Below, piece by piece: positions 1-8,115 of a stretch of 29,724 nt of DNA; positions within the stretch are counted from its first letter, which is position 1, and each line of letters opens with the position of its first letter. Below the pieces are notes generated by a model. That model had not been told where the DNA came from, did no database searches, and saw only the letters and a program-made list of their open reading frames with translations. Source of the stretch: JBHJOF01 sp050330055 (GTDB taxonomy: Bacteria; Pseudomonadota; Alphaproteobacteria; Kiloniellales; JAKSDN01); assembly GCA_050330055.1 (NCBI GenBank), contig JBHJOF010000113.1, forward strand, positions 1-29,724, in the 5' to 3' direction. A program made the translations under genes and the position numbers.

Positions 1-183
1 GGACAGAGGAAAAGCAAGTCTCCGTCCTGCCGCTATGGCCGCTATGCCAGATGCAACAAGACCCTACAGCAGGTTGTCGCAGCTTAAACCGGACAGCAGT
101 GGCGAAGGCCGACCATGACGATCAGTGTGGACGAGCCTTAATCGGACAGCCCTTCGTCAAGTCCGCCTCACCTCCCATGCGGC
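1..183. other. Window edge, no recognisable gene
   Basis: No reading frame here has a convincing start, ribosome binding site or recognisable protein. It lies downstream of the DUF302 gene, which ends at 184 on the minus strand. I see no clear terminator hairpin. Confidence 0.4.
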
Positions 184-687
184 CTACTTGGCCTGCACGC
201 TGGAAGCGATCGACGCGATCACGGTCGAGGCCATCTTGAAGGCCTCGTCGCGGCTGTCGATCTGGTGCCGGCGCTTGATGTAGTCGAAGTCGGTGTAGGC
301 GAGCCAGACTTGGCCGCTCTCATCCTCGACCACCAGCAGCCGCACCGGCCAGTCGAGCCCGGCATAGGGATTCGCTGTCATGAACAGCGAGCCCAGCGGC
401 GGATTGCCGAAGATCAGCAGGGTGGACGGCCGCAGCATGATGTCGGCGTCGGCGGCCAGCTTGGCCTGATCGATCTGCTGAAAGAACATGATGCCCTTGT
501 CGGCGACATCCTGCTTCACGCGCATGATGGTCTCGTCGAGGCCATAGGCGCTCTTGACCTTGACCACGCCGTCCTCGGCGCTCGCCGCGGTCGCACGGTC
601 GAGGCCACCGACAGAGAGAACCGACAGGGCGACGATGCAGGCCAAGATCGTCATCGGCGGCCAGAACCTGACACCTCGGGTGAACAT
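184..687 (-). CDS. DUF302-family secreted protein
   Basis: A 167-residue protein of the DUF302 family. Members are small, often exported, and of unproven biochemical role; several sit next to redox or metal-stress genes. Residues 1-35 form an export signal: a basic start (MFTRGVRFW), a hydrophobic run around residues 12-27 and small residues near Ala-Ala-Ser-Ala as a likely cleavage site. The mature part keeps the family pattern, with a GNPPLG turn followed by ANPYAGLDWPVRLLV and a Tyr/Asp-rich strand. I chose the start at 687 because AGGAGA lies just upstream; the frame stays open further upstream but that part has no signal and reads as non-coding. It lies 131 bp downstream of the DUF1062 gene on the same strand, so co-transcription is possible. 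Function unknown; probably periplasmic. Confidence 0.8.
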   Translation of the reverse strand: MFTRGVRFWPPMTILACIVALSVLSVGGLDRATAASAEDGVVKVKSAYGLDETIMRVKQDVADKGIMFFQQIDQAKLAADADIMLRPSTLLIFGNPPLGSLFMTANPYAGLDWPVRLLVVEDESGQVWLAYTDFDYIKRRHQIDSRDEAFKMASTVIASIASSVQAK

Positions 688-818
688 GGGCTGTCTCCTC
701 TTGCTGGTCGCTCGCCTGGGATCGCGAGCCGTCTGTCCGGCAAAGATGGAGAAGCCCGAGGCGGAGCTGAAATGCCGCCTGGCTTTCGTGTCGATAGCGC
801 GCGGGTATCGCTGCCGTC

Positions 819-1475
819 CTACGGGCTCGGCCAGCAGTCGGTCAGACCGCAAGCCGCGGCGACCAGCGACTTGGTCATCTCCGCCGCCAGCCGCGACAGC
901 TCCCACGTCACAGCCTGTCCGTCGCGGGCCGGCCGCCGCAGCGCCGCCCGCCCGGACGGCGTGATAGTGATGGTCCCGGCTGCCTGCAGTTCCCGCAGCA
1001 GCACCCGCGAGAGCGCGAGCTCGCGCCCCAGCAGCCGCTCGAGCCGAACCTCGCAGGGCGCTGCCAGGGCGAGCGCGATGACCAGCCGCCGGGCGCCCTC
1101 GGGCGATCCCTCGCGCAGGCGCTTCTCCACGCGCTGCGCGGCCGACGGCTCCACCCGGTCGGCGTAGCGCCGCAAGCGATCACCGTCGTGGGCATAGTGC
1201 CGCACCAGAGCGGGGCTGTTTTCGGCGATCGCCTGGAACTCTGCCGGGCCGATGTCCACAAAGCGGCAGCGCTCGTGGATCGGACAGTTCCAGGTCTGTC
1301 CGCAACCGGCGCAGCGGTAGATCAGCCAGACATCGAAGCGTTTCTTCTGGGCGTTGCTGCGGAACTTGCCGCTGCAGTCGAAGGGCCTCCGCTCCTTGCA
1401 GTGATCGCAATGACGCCAGACCCGCGGAGATGCCAGCGGGCTCACCCGCCAGCCAACGTGAAGCACGCCTTGCAT
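819..1475 (-). CDS. DUF1062 domain protein (zinc-ribbon-like N-terminus)
   Basis: A 218-residue protein that matches DUF1062 in pattern. An N-terminal Cys pair (CDHC) is followed by FRSNAQKKRFDVWLIYRC, then CAGCGQTWN, so four cysteines in two CxxC knuckles probably bind zinc. The rest (residues 75-218) is helical and rich in Arg, Glu and Leu, with no catalytic motif I recognise. Members of this family are cytoplasmic and uncharacterised, so I assign no function. The ATG at 1475 has a GAGAGGAAGG stretch about 15 nt upstream, rather distant for a ribosome binding site, but starting later would remove the Trp/Pro stretch usual at the beginning of this family. The DUF302 gene lies downstream on the same strand. 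Confidence 0.75.
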   Translation of the reverse strand: MQGVLHVGWRVSPLASPRVWRHCDHCKERRPFDCSGKFRSNAQKKRFDVWLIYRCAGCGQTWNCPIHERCRFVDIGPAEFQAIAENSPALVRHYAHDGDRLRRYADRVEPSAAQRVEKRLREGSPEGARRLVIALALAAPCEVRLERLLGRELALSRVLLRELQAAGTITITPSGRAALRRPARDGQAVTWELSRLAAEMTKSLVAAACGLTDCWPSP

Positions 1476-1928
1476 GCCGATACCAGCCTTCCTCTCGGGA
1501 AGCGCTGCACGGCGGCAGGGCGAAAACGGACTGGGGCTGTGCTATGCGGTCAGCCAGACAGGAAAAGCCGGCTGGCGAGGCAGCGAGGGCGGCGGCTTCG
1601 TAAGGCGGATCAAAGAGTTATGGTGATCGGTCGGAAGCGCGGGGAACCCTTGCCAGTCCGATCTCAGCCGACCGCCGCGCAGACGCGGAAGCGCCGGCCT
1701 GGCCAGAGCAGGACTGCTCCGGACGGACCGGCGAGCGGATAGAAACTGAGATCGGCTAGAGGCTTGGCAAGGCGGTCTCGGAACGTCGTGCAAGGTGGAA
1801 CGGCGGGCATCATAGGGCCGTTCCGTGGCCGGTCAAGCGCGATCGGCTTGCTTAGCGCTGAACAATCCCAGATGCGTTTGCGGAAGGTTGGGTGTGTATC
1901 TTGGCGTCTCGGACGCTCAGCCGTGCGG
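1476..1928. other. Intergenic stretch, no gene seen
   Basis: Both strands have open frames here, but they are high-GC shadows without ribosome binding sites or recognisable protein features. The stretch presumably carries the promoter for the DUF1062 gene (leftward). I could not place a convincing -35/-10 pair. Confidence 0.4.
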
Positions 1929-2035
1929 CCTTCGAGACGGCCGCTTCGCGGCCTCCTCAGGCTGAGGATAGACCTCGGATGCCATACGCGATATCACCTC
2001 ACCCTGAGGAGCGGGCAAAGCCCGCGTCTCGAAGG
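1929..2035. repeat. Inverted doublet of a dispersed palindromic repeat (family A, copy 1)
   Basis: Two related ~39-bp units face each other: 1929-1967 begins CCTTCGAGACGGCC and ends GGCTGAGG, and 1997-2035 begins CCTCACCCTGAGGAGC and ends GCGTCTCGAAGG. Each unit has its own inner hairpin (GGCCGCTTCGCGGCC on the left, GCGGGCAAAGCCCGC on the right). The CTCGAAGG ends point outwards. The same arrangement occurs at 27206-27337. This resembles REP doublets (REPIN-like); the class assignment is inference. It lies downstream of hmgA. Confidence 0.75.
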
Positions 2036-2093
2036 GCGCAGGACGGCACTGCTGGGACTTCTTGCCTCCACCAACGGCCTGCATAGACGTCAT

Positions 2094-3263
2094 CTACTCC
2101 GCCGCCTTGGCCTTCCCTTGCGCCTTGCCGGGGGTCTGCCAGGACTGGGCGTAGTCCTCCTGCTCGACGCCGGCCGGCAGCGCCGCCACCTCGAGGGCGT
2201 CGCGGGCGTCGATCATGACCGCGTACTCGTCGGTCGCCGCCTTGCGCGGCTCGAGCATGCCCTTGAGCGCCTTGGGATGCGGCCCGTGGGTGAAGCCGCA
2301 GGGGTGGAAGGTGATCATGCCGCGCTCGATGTTGTCGCGGCTGAAGAAGTCGCCGCGGTGATAGAAGATCACCTCGTCGAAGTCGTCGTTGTTGTGGAAG
2401 AAGGGCACCTTGAGCGCGCCCGGGTCGCTCTCGAAGGGGCGCGGCACGAAGCTGCAGACCACGAAGCGCCCGGCCACGAAGGTCGTGTGGGCGGACGGCG
2501 GCAGATGGTAGCGGTGGCTCATCAGCGGGCGGATGTCGCGCATGTTGATGCGCACCGGCGCCAGGTCGCCGTGCCAGCCGACTGCGTCCAGCGGGTTGAA
2601 GGGATAGGTGACCGTCGAGAGCGTGTTGCGGCGCTTGACCTCGACGCGCCAGATCTCCTCGCGGCCGGGCGGCGTCTGCTGTGCCGTGAAGGCCTCGTCG
2701 ATTGCCGGCGTATCCAGCATGGCCGGGTCGAAGATCGCGTGCGCGCCCACCAGGCCCTTGTCGGGCAGGCGGTAGCTGTCGTTGGTCGCCTCGACCAGCA
2801 GCAGCTCGGCTGCGCCCTCGAAGGCGGTGCGCCACATGGTGCCGCGCGGCAGCACGATATAATCGCCCGCCTCGATCGCCAGGTGGCCATAGTCGCAGAA
2901 CAGCTCGCCCCGGCCCTCGTGGACGAAGAGCAACTCGTCGCCGTCGCTGTTGCGCGCCAGGTGGTCCATGGCGCCCGCTGCGCGCCAGAAGCGCAGGCGG
3001 ACGTGGCTGTTGACCAGGACCTCGGCGGCGCGGAAGGGGCCGTCGGCCACGGCACCGACCTTGTTGAGATCGAAGGCGCGCGGCCGCAGGGGCCCCTGCC
3101 AGTCCAGCCAGCCGGTCGGCGGATGCTGATGCACCATCTGCGTCGCCGGGCCGAAGAAGCCTTCGCGGCCAAGCTCGCGCTCGTAGGTGCCCTCCGGCAG
3201 GTCGGCATGGGCCTGGCGCGAGGTGCGCCCCTCGATGCGCGGCAGAGAGATCCAGCGTTTCAT
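2094..3263 (-). CDS. hmgA: Homogentisate 1,2-dioxygenase
   Basis: A 389-residue cupin enzyme that opens the homogentisate ring with O2 and Fe(II) to give maleylacetoacetate, the third enzyme of tyrosine breakdown seen here. The N-terminal half carries the cupin pattern DELLFVHEGRGEL then GDYIVLPRGTMWR (residues 109-145). The likely iron ligands are in the C-terminal half: His290 and Glu297 in FHNNDDFDEV and His326 in THGPHP. The protein is shorter than the ~430-residue proteobacterial and human enzymes and looks like the compact form. The start at 3263 has TAGGAG about 7 nt upstream. It follows phhA in the same direction but is 294 bp away, with two palindromic repeats between. Fumarylacetoacetase and maleylacetoacetate isomerase are not in the window. 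The family call is firm; iron ligands were aligned by eye. Confidence 0.9.
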   Translation of the reverse strand: MKRWISLPRIEGRTSRQAHADLPEGTYERELGREGFFGPATQMVHQHPPTGWLDWQGPLRPRAFDLNKVGAVADGPFRAAEVLVNSHVRLRFWRAAGAMDHLARNSDGDELLFVHEGRGELFCDYGHLAIEAGDYIVLPRGTMWRTAFEGAAELLLVEATNDSYRLPDKGLVGAHAIFDPAMLDTPAIDEAFTAQQTPPGREEIWRVEVKRRNTLSTVTYPFNPLDAVGWHGDLAPVRINMRDIRPLMSHRYHLPPSAHTTFVAGRFVVCSFVPRPFESDPGALKVPFFHNNDDFDEVIFYHRGDFFSRDNIERGMITFHPCGFTHGPHPKALKGMLEPRKAATDEYAVMIDARDALEVAALPAGVEQEDYAQSWQTPGKAQGKAKAAE

Positions 3264-3310
3264 GGTCTCGCTCCTAGGGCGCCGATCGGGCGGCGCCTGA
3301 CTTTCCTCTC

Positions 3311-3377
3311 TTGTCATGGCCGGGCTTGACCCGGCCATCCAGTTGATGGATCACCGGGTCAAGCCCGGTGATGACAA
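3311..3377. repeat. Palindromic REP-like element (family B)
   Basis: A 67-bp near-perfect inverted repeat bounded by TTGTCAT and ATGACAA. Each half contains its own hairpin: GGCCGGGCTTGACCCGGCC on the left and CACCGGGTCAAGCCCGGTG on the right. It lies just upstream of the hmgA start region, between hmgA and phhA. Related elements with TGTCAT/TGACA-type ends occur at 8173-8251 and, more loosely, 16085-16212. Confidence 0.8.
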
Positions 3378-3391
3378 ATTAGAAAGGATAT

Positions 3392-3499
3392 TTGACACGG
3401 ATGAACACAGATGAACACGGATAACAAGCGTATCAACGCAATACCCAGCGGCGTGGCAGCCCGCGCCAATCCACGTTCATCTGTGTTCATCTGTGTCAA
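3392..3499. repeat. 108-bp inverted-repeat element built from ATGAACAC units (family C)
   Basis: The left arm 3392-3422 and right arm 3469-3499 are 31-nt inverted copies with 28 of 31 positions matching. Each arm repeats a short unit (GATGAACACAGATGAACAC). The 46-bp middle has no gene. It lies 14 bp from the family B element, so two different repeats are packed into the hmgA-phhA gap. A transcript through it would form a long stem. Confidence 0.8.
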
Positions 3500-3557
3500 T
3501 CATACCGCTTCGGACAAGCGGACTGTACCTTCCAAGTAAGGGGATTTCTCCCTTCTC

Positions 3558-4391
3558 TCACTCGATTTCGACCAGGCGGTCGCCGGGCACGAGCTCGCCG
3601 GGGGCGATGTCGGGCTGGCGCGCCAACGCCTCGTAGTAAGGCGTGAAGTCCGGCCGCGTCGCCTCGAAGAGCTGCTCGAAGCCGTCGATCACGAAGTAGA
3701 TGTCCTGCAGGTCGTCGATCCGGTAGTTGGTGCGCATGATGCGCATCAGATCGAAGGCGACCCGCTTGGGCTTCGGGCTCTCCAGGCAGTAGACCGACTC
3801 GGTGCGCGACGAAACGATGCCGGAGCCGTAGATGCGCAGGCCCGCCTCGGTCCGGATCAGGCCGAACTCGACGGTGTACCAGTAGAGCCGCGCCAGCTTG
3901 GGCAGCGCGCCGAGGCGCAGCGCGTTCAGGCCGCCGCGGCCGTAGGCCTGCAGATAGTCGGCGAAGACCGGGTTGGTCAGCATCGGTACGTGGCCCATGA
4001 CGTCGTGAAAGACGTCGGGCTCCTGCAGGTAGTCCATCTGCTCGGGCCGGCGGATCCAGTTGGTCGCCGGAAAACGCCGCGCAGCCAGGTGGCGGAAGAA
4101 GACGTCGTCGGGCACCAGCCCGGGCACGGCGACGATGCGCCAGCCGGTGGCACGGTCCAGCTCGTCCGACAGCCGCTCGAAGTTGGGGATGCCGCCGGCG
4201 GCGATGTCGAGGCGCTCGAAGCCTTCCAGGTACTCGCGGCAGGCGCGGCCCGGCAGCAGCCTCGACTGGCGCGCCATGAGGGTACGCCAGATGGCGTGGT
4301 CCTGCTCGCTATAGGCGTCCCAGCCCTGGTCGATGACGTAATCGTCGCTGGCCGGCTGGCGCGGGCGCTCGGTGACGGTGGCAGTGGTCAT
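3558..4391 (-). CDS. phhA: Phenylalanine 4-hydroxylase
   Basis: A 277-residue pterin- and iron-dependent aromatic amino-acid hydroxylase that converts phenylalanine to tyrosine in the cytoplasm. The length is that of the bacterial single-domain enzyme without the regulatory ACT domain. The 2-His-1-Glu iron site is visible: His129 and His134 in FHDVMGHVPML and Glu175 in YWYTVEFGL. The family stretch GSGIVSSRTESVYCLESP follows. The start at 4391 gives the usual N-terminus and has GAGG about 9 nt upstream; the frame stays open much further upstream only because it overlaps hppD. hppD ends 20 bp upstream, so the two are almost certainly co-transcribed. It supplies tyrosine to the pathway served by hppD and hmgA. 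A pterin dehydratase (phhB) is not seen in the window. Confidence 0.93.
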   Translation of the reverse strand: MTTATVTERPRQPASDDYVIDQGWDAYSEQDHAIWRTLMARQSRLLPGRACREYLEGFERLDIAAGGIPNFERLSDELDRATGWRIVAVPGLVPDDVFFRHLAARRFPATNWIRRPEQMDYLQEPDVFHDVMGHVPMLTNPVFADYLQAYGRGGLNALRLGALPKLARLYWYTVEFGLIRTEAGLRIYGSGIVSSRTESVYCLESPKPKRVAFDLMRIMRTNYRIDDLQDIYFVIDGFEQLFEATRPDFTPYYEALARQPDIAPGELVPGDRLVEIE

Positions 4392-4411
4392 GGTGGGAAC
4401 CTCGATGTTGC

Positions 4412-5545
<1,134 letters not shown>

Positions 5546-5635
5546 GGTTCGCTCCCAGGCTGGCGGCGGCCGGCGGCCGCCCGAAGTCCCGCGCCACAGG
5601 GGTCGCGGCAGGTTAAGTCTTTACCATGAAAGGCC

Positions 5636-5681
5636 TTGCACGATCTGCACGAACTTGCGATAAAATAGGCTAACGTTCGCA
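5636..5681. promoter_or_regulatory. Divergent hppD-lrp control region: short repeats and candidate promoter
   Basis: The 162-bp gap is AT-richer than its surroundings. TGCACGA occurs at 5637-5643 and again at 5646-5652 (9-bp period), with a third copy at 5709-5715 inside the start of the regulator gene. An inverted repeat TGCGA/TCGCA brackets 5656-5681. On the plus strand TTGCAC (5636-5641) lies 17 bp before GATAAA or 19 bp before TAAAAT, a weak sigma-70 candidate for the regulator. Lrp/AsnC proteins often bind repeated imperfect palindromes near their own start, so this is a plausible operator region. No binding is shown. Confidence 0.35.
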
Positions 5682-5707
5682 CATATCACGCAGAGAAGCA
5701 CATTAAT

Positions 5708-6190
5708 ATGCACGATATGATTAATCTTGATCAATTCGATCTGGCCCTGCTGGCGGCCCTGCAGCAGGACGGCCGGCTGACCAACCAGGAGCTGGCCGGG
5801 CGGGTCAACCTCTCGGCCTCGCAGTGCTCGCGCCGCCGCCTGCGCCTGGAGGCGGCCGGGATCATCGCCGGCTATCGCGCGACCATCGATGCGTCGGCGG
5901 TCGGCCTCGGCATCGCCGCTTTCGTCCAGGTCACGCTGGTCGCGCACAGCAACGCCAATGCCGAGCGCTTCAAGGCCCTGGTGCGCGAGCGGCCGGAGAT
6001 ATTGGAGGCCTATACCCTGACCGGCGACGCCGACTATCTGCTGCGCGTGGTCACCGCCGACCTGGCGGCGCTGGCGCGCTTCATCAGCGACGTGCTGCTG
6101 CCGCACGGCACCGTGGCGCGCGTCGAATCGCGCATCGTGCTCGACCGGCTCAAGGAGAACGGCGCGCTGCCGTTCGGTCAGGTCGCCTAG
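5708..6190 (+). CDS. Lrp/AsnC-family transcriptional regulator
   Basis: A 160-residue feast/famine-type regulator. Residues 8-55 hold the winged helix-turn-helix (LLAALQQDGRLTNQELAGRV then SASQCSRRRLRLEAAGIIAGY). Residues 65-150 form the RAM ligand-binding and oligomerisation domain, with TGDADYLLRVV as the usual effector-pocket strand. It is divergent from hppD-phhA-hmgA. In this family the neighbour is commonly the target and an amino acid the effector, so control of tyrosine or phenylalanine breakdown is the natural inference. GAGAAG lies about 10 nt before the ATG. Nothing in the protein tells whether it activates or represses. Confidence 0.88.
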   Translation: MHDMINLDQFDLALLAALQQDGRLTNQELAGRVNLSASQCSRRRLRLEAAGIIAGYRATIDASAVGLGIAAFVQVTLVAHSNANAERFKALVRERPEILEAYTLTGDADYLLRVVTADLAALARFISDVLLPHGTVARVESRIVLDRLKENGALPFGQVA

Positions 6191-6230
6191 CGGATCGAAC
6201 CTGGCCTCCACCGGGTGTCGCAGGCGTCCG

Positions 6231-7400
6231 TCAGGAGGCCTTCTGCGCTCCCTTGGTGACAGCTTCGTACCGCTGCCTGGTGCTGTGCAGATGGCCGCAG
6301 TGGTACTGCGCGGGAAGGCGCGCAAAGTAGCGGTACAGCAGCGCAGAATTACCGGCGATCAGCTGGGCCACCTGGTCCTCCCGGCCGAGGCCCGGCGGCG
6401 CTTCAAGAGGCGGCTCTATTGTGACCAGGAAGCTGCCGTCCGCACGACGCTCGGTAAACACAGGCAGCAGCGCGGCGCCGCTTTTGAGGGCAAGGCTCGG
6501 CGCGCCGCCAGCCAGCGGCAGGTGTTCGGGGCCGAAGGGAGCCAACGTGACCCTGCGCGCCTCGGCGCCGAGCGTGATGGAGACCACTTGATTGTCAGCG
6601 AGGAGCTCTTGCAGGCGCGCCATGGCGGCCCTCGGATCGGCCGGATCGATCACGACGCGGTCGGCCAGGTAGCGGCACTCGAGCGAAATGCGAATCGGAT
6701 TGAGGAAGCGTATGCCGAAGCGGGTTGAGGAGAAATGGCCGTGCGTGTGGCGGCTCAGATGCCAGACATCGTAGCCTTGCTCACGCAGACCAATCTTCGA
6801 GATCATGTCGCTGAAGGTGGTGTAGGTGACCCAGAGGATCGCCCCTTTTCCCTCCGCCAAAGCGCGGGCGAGATTGTCTTTGCCCGCGACCTCGATCTGC
6901 GGCCGCCAGCTTCCCGGCCGGTGGTAACGTAAAAGCTGAATTCGTTCGAGATGATGCAGGGCCGCCGCATCGATCGCCAGGGCGGCGAGTTTGTTCGACT
7001 GCGCATCATCGGGCAGATAATCGGCAAAAATCCGCTTGAAATCGCCGTAACGCCCCGGCCGCATCCTGTCGAGCAACCGGGTGGCTGCTCTGCAAAGTGT
7101 CAAGCACAGTCGGTCCGGGCAGCTCCAGGCAACCAAGGCCAAGGCGGGAAGCGCTGCCAACATCAGGGCGTCGCGCGCCTTAACCACCCGCGTCTCCACC
7201 GGGAAGAAGTCTTCCGGCAGATCGATCACGGTCAACCGGCCCGGGACCTGGCTGCCCCCCTGCTCGGCTGGGCCGACGCGCGGCGTACTGCCGTCACCCC
7301 TCAGCTCGTCCGGCGCCTCTTGTGCCATAGCCGCTATCCCGGTCGATGCAACTCGGCTTTGCGGGGCCAGACATGCCACTGCCGCTGGGAACGCGCTCAT
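6231..7400 (-). CDS. LpxL/HtrB-like lysophospholipid acyltransferase family protein
   Basis: A 389-residue protein that resembles the lipid A acyltransferase (Lip_A_acyltrans) family, which moves fatty acyl groups onto lipid or glycolipid acceptors at the inner membrane. A hydrophobic stretch near residues 78-95 (DALMLAALPALALVAW) fits a membrane anchor. The region GKGAILWVTYTTFSDMISKIGL (186-207, split here for reading as GKGAILWVTY and TTFSDMISKIGL) aligns with the active-site segment, where classical members have His-X4-Glu/Asp; here it reads Tyr193-X4-Asp198. The motif LNPIRISLECRYLADRVVID follows. I keep ATG 7400 because GCAGGGG lies just upstream; ATG 7328 is a real alternative that would drop 24 residues. 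It is divergent from arsC. The acyl donor and acceptor are unknown; loss of the His could mean a different chemistry or an inactive protein. Confidence 0.7.
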   Translation of the reverse strand: MSAFPAAVACLAPQSRVASTGIAAMAQEAPDELRGDGSTPRVGPAEQGGSQVPGRLTVIDLPEDFFPVETRVVKARDALMLAALPALALVAWSCPDRLCLTLCRAATRLLDRMRPGRYGDFKRIFADYLPDDAQSNKLAALAIDAAALHHLERIQLLRYHRPGSWRPQIEVAGKDNLARALAEGKGAILWVTYTTFSDMISKIGLREQGYDVWHLSRHTHGHFSSTRFGIRFLNPIRISLECRYLADRVVIDPADPRAAMARLQELLADNQVVSITLGAEARRVTLAPFGPEHLPLAGGAPSLALKSGAALLPVFTERRADGSFLVTIEPPLEAPPGLGREDQVAQLIAGNSALLYRYFARLPAQYHCGHLHSTRQRYEAVTKGAQKAS

Positions 7401-7603
7401 TACCCCTGCGCCCGCCTGGCGGCGGACGCCGGGCCATCACTCCCTCGCAGCTTGAAGTCCCGATCGCCAAGCCGGTTGGAGGGTGCCGTTGCGCCGTTGC
7501 CAAGGCAACGCGAAAAAGCGCCCGTTCCTTCAAATTCTTGTCATTCTCTCGTGCCGCATGGCCCAACCGGGCCAGGGAACGTTAACAATTCGCCGCGCTG
7601 GCG

Positions 7604-7656
7604 CTGTGGCCAAGCGGCGGCGAAGGGCGCAGCCGGCTTGGCCGACCCCGCCACAG
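7604..7656. other. Inverted repeat upstream of arsC
   Basis: GGCCAAGC at 7608-7615 pairs with GCTTGGCC at 7636-7643. An overlapping outer pair CTGTGG (7604-7609) and CCACAG (7651-7656) offers a second fold. It lies 65 bp before the arsC start and would be in the leader if transcription starts upstream. It may be a regulatory hairpin or chance in GC-rich DNA. Confidence 0.3.
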
Positions 7657-7720
7657 GGTGCTATAGAGCCCGAAAGGTGGAGATTGGAGGCACCAGCGAA
7701 GCGGAGGGAACGTCCCGGCC

Positions 7721-8068
7721 ATGAGCGTGACGATTTACCACAATCCCCGCTGCAGCAAATCGCGGCAGACCCTAGAGCTGCTCCGCGCCCGCGGCATCGA
7801 GCCCGAGGTCGTCGAGTACCTGCAGACGCCGCCCAATGTGAAGACCCTGACCGAGATCCTGGAGCAGCTCGGCCTGGAGCCGCGCGACGTCATGCGTCGC
7901 AAGGAAGCAGCCTACAAGGAGCTCGATCTCGACAATCCGGCGCTGAGCCGCGCGGCGCTGATCAAGGCAATGGTCGAGCATCCGGTCCTGATCGAGCGGC
8001 CGATCGTCTGCGCCAGGGGCAGGGCCGCGCTCGGTCGCCCGCCAGAAGAGGTGCTGAAGATCCTATGA
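7721..8068 (+). CDS. arsC: ArsC-family reductase (glutaredoxin-type arsenate reductase)
   Basis: A 115-residue thioredoxin-fold protein of the ArsC/Spx family. The catalytic cysteine is Cys11 in YHNPRCSKSRQTLELL. The conserved tail LIERPIVCARGRAALGRPPEEVL gives the Arg residues that in the E. coli enzyme hold the arsenate adduct. The reaction would be reduction of arsenate to arsenite with glutathione and glutaredoxin. No arsR, arsB or acr3 gene is nearby, so a true resistance role is not supported by context; some solo relatives have other or unknown roles. GAGGG lies about 11 nt before the ATG. It is divergent from the acyltransferase gene, and a 192-bp repeat element starts 47 bp after its stop. 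Confidence 0.85.
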   Translation: MSVTIYHNPRCSKSRQTLELLRARGIEPEVVEYLQTPPNVKTLTEILEQLGLEPRDVMRRKEAAYKELDLDNPALSRAALIKAMVEHPVLIERPIVCARGRAALGRPPEEVLKIL

Positions 8069-8115
8069 TCATTGCCCTTGGCGGCGACTCTCCGCAGTGC
8101 AGCCAGGAACAAACA

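Noticed and set aside
1764..3329. 521-codon plus-strand frame opposite hmgA
   Set aside because: Antisense shadow in high-GC DNA; hmgA on the minus strand has clear family motifs, a ribosome binding site and metal ligands.
3392..3499. CRISPR-like repeat (spaced short repeats near 3392-3499)
   Set aside because: The units are inverted arms and internal tandems with one middle segment, not direct repeats separated by unique spacers; no cas genes are present.
7604..7660. Possible tRNA-Leu/Ser-like start (GTGGCCAAGCGGC) upstream of arsC
   Set aside because: No anticodon arm or T-arm follows; the bases instead form a plain inverted repeat.
7721..8068. An arsenic-resistance operon
   Set aside because: Only an ArsC-family gene is present; no regulator or efflux gene lies near it.
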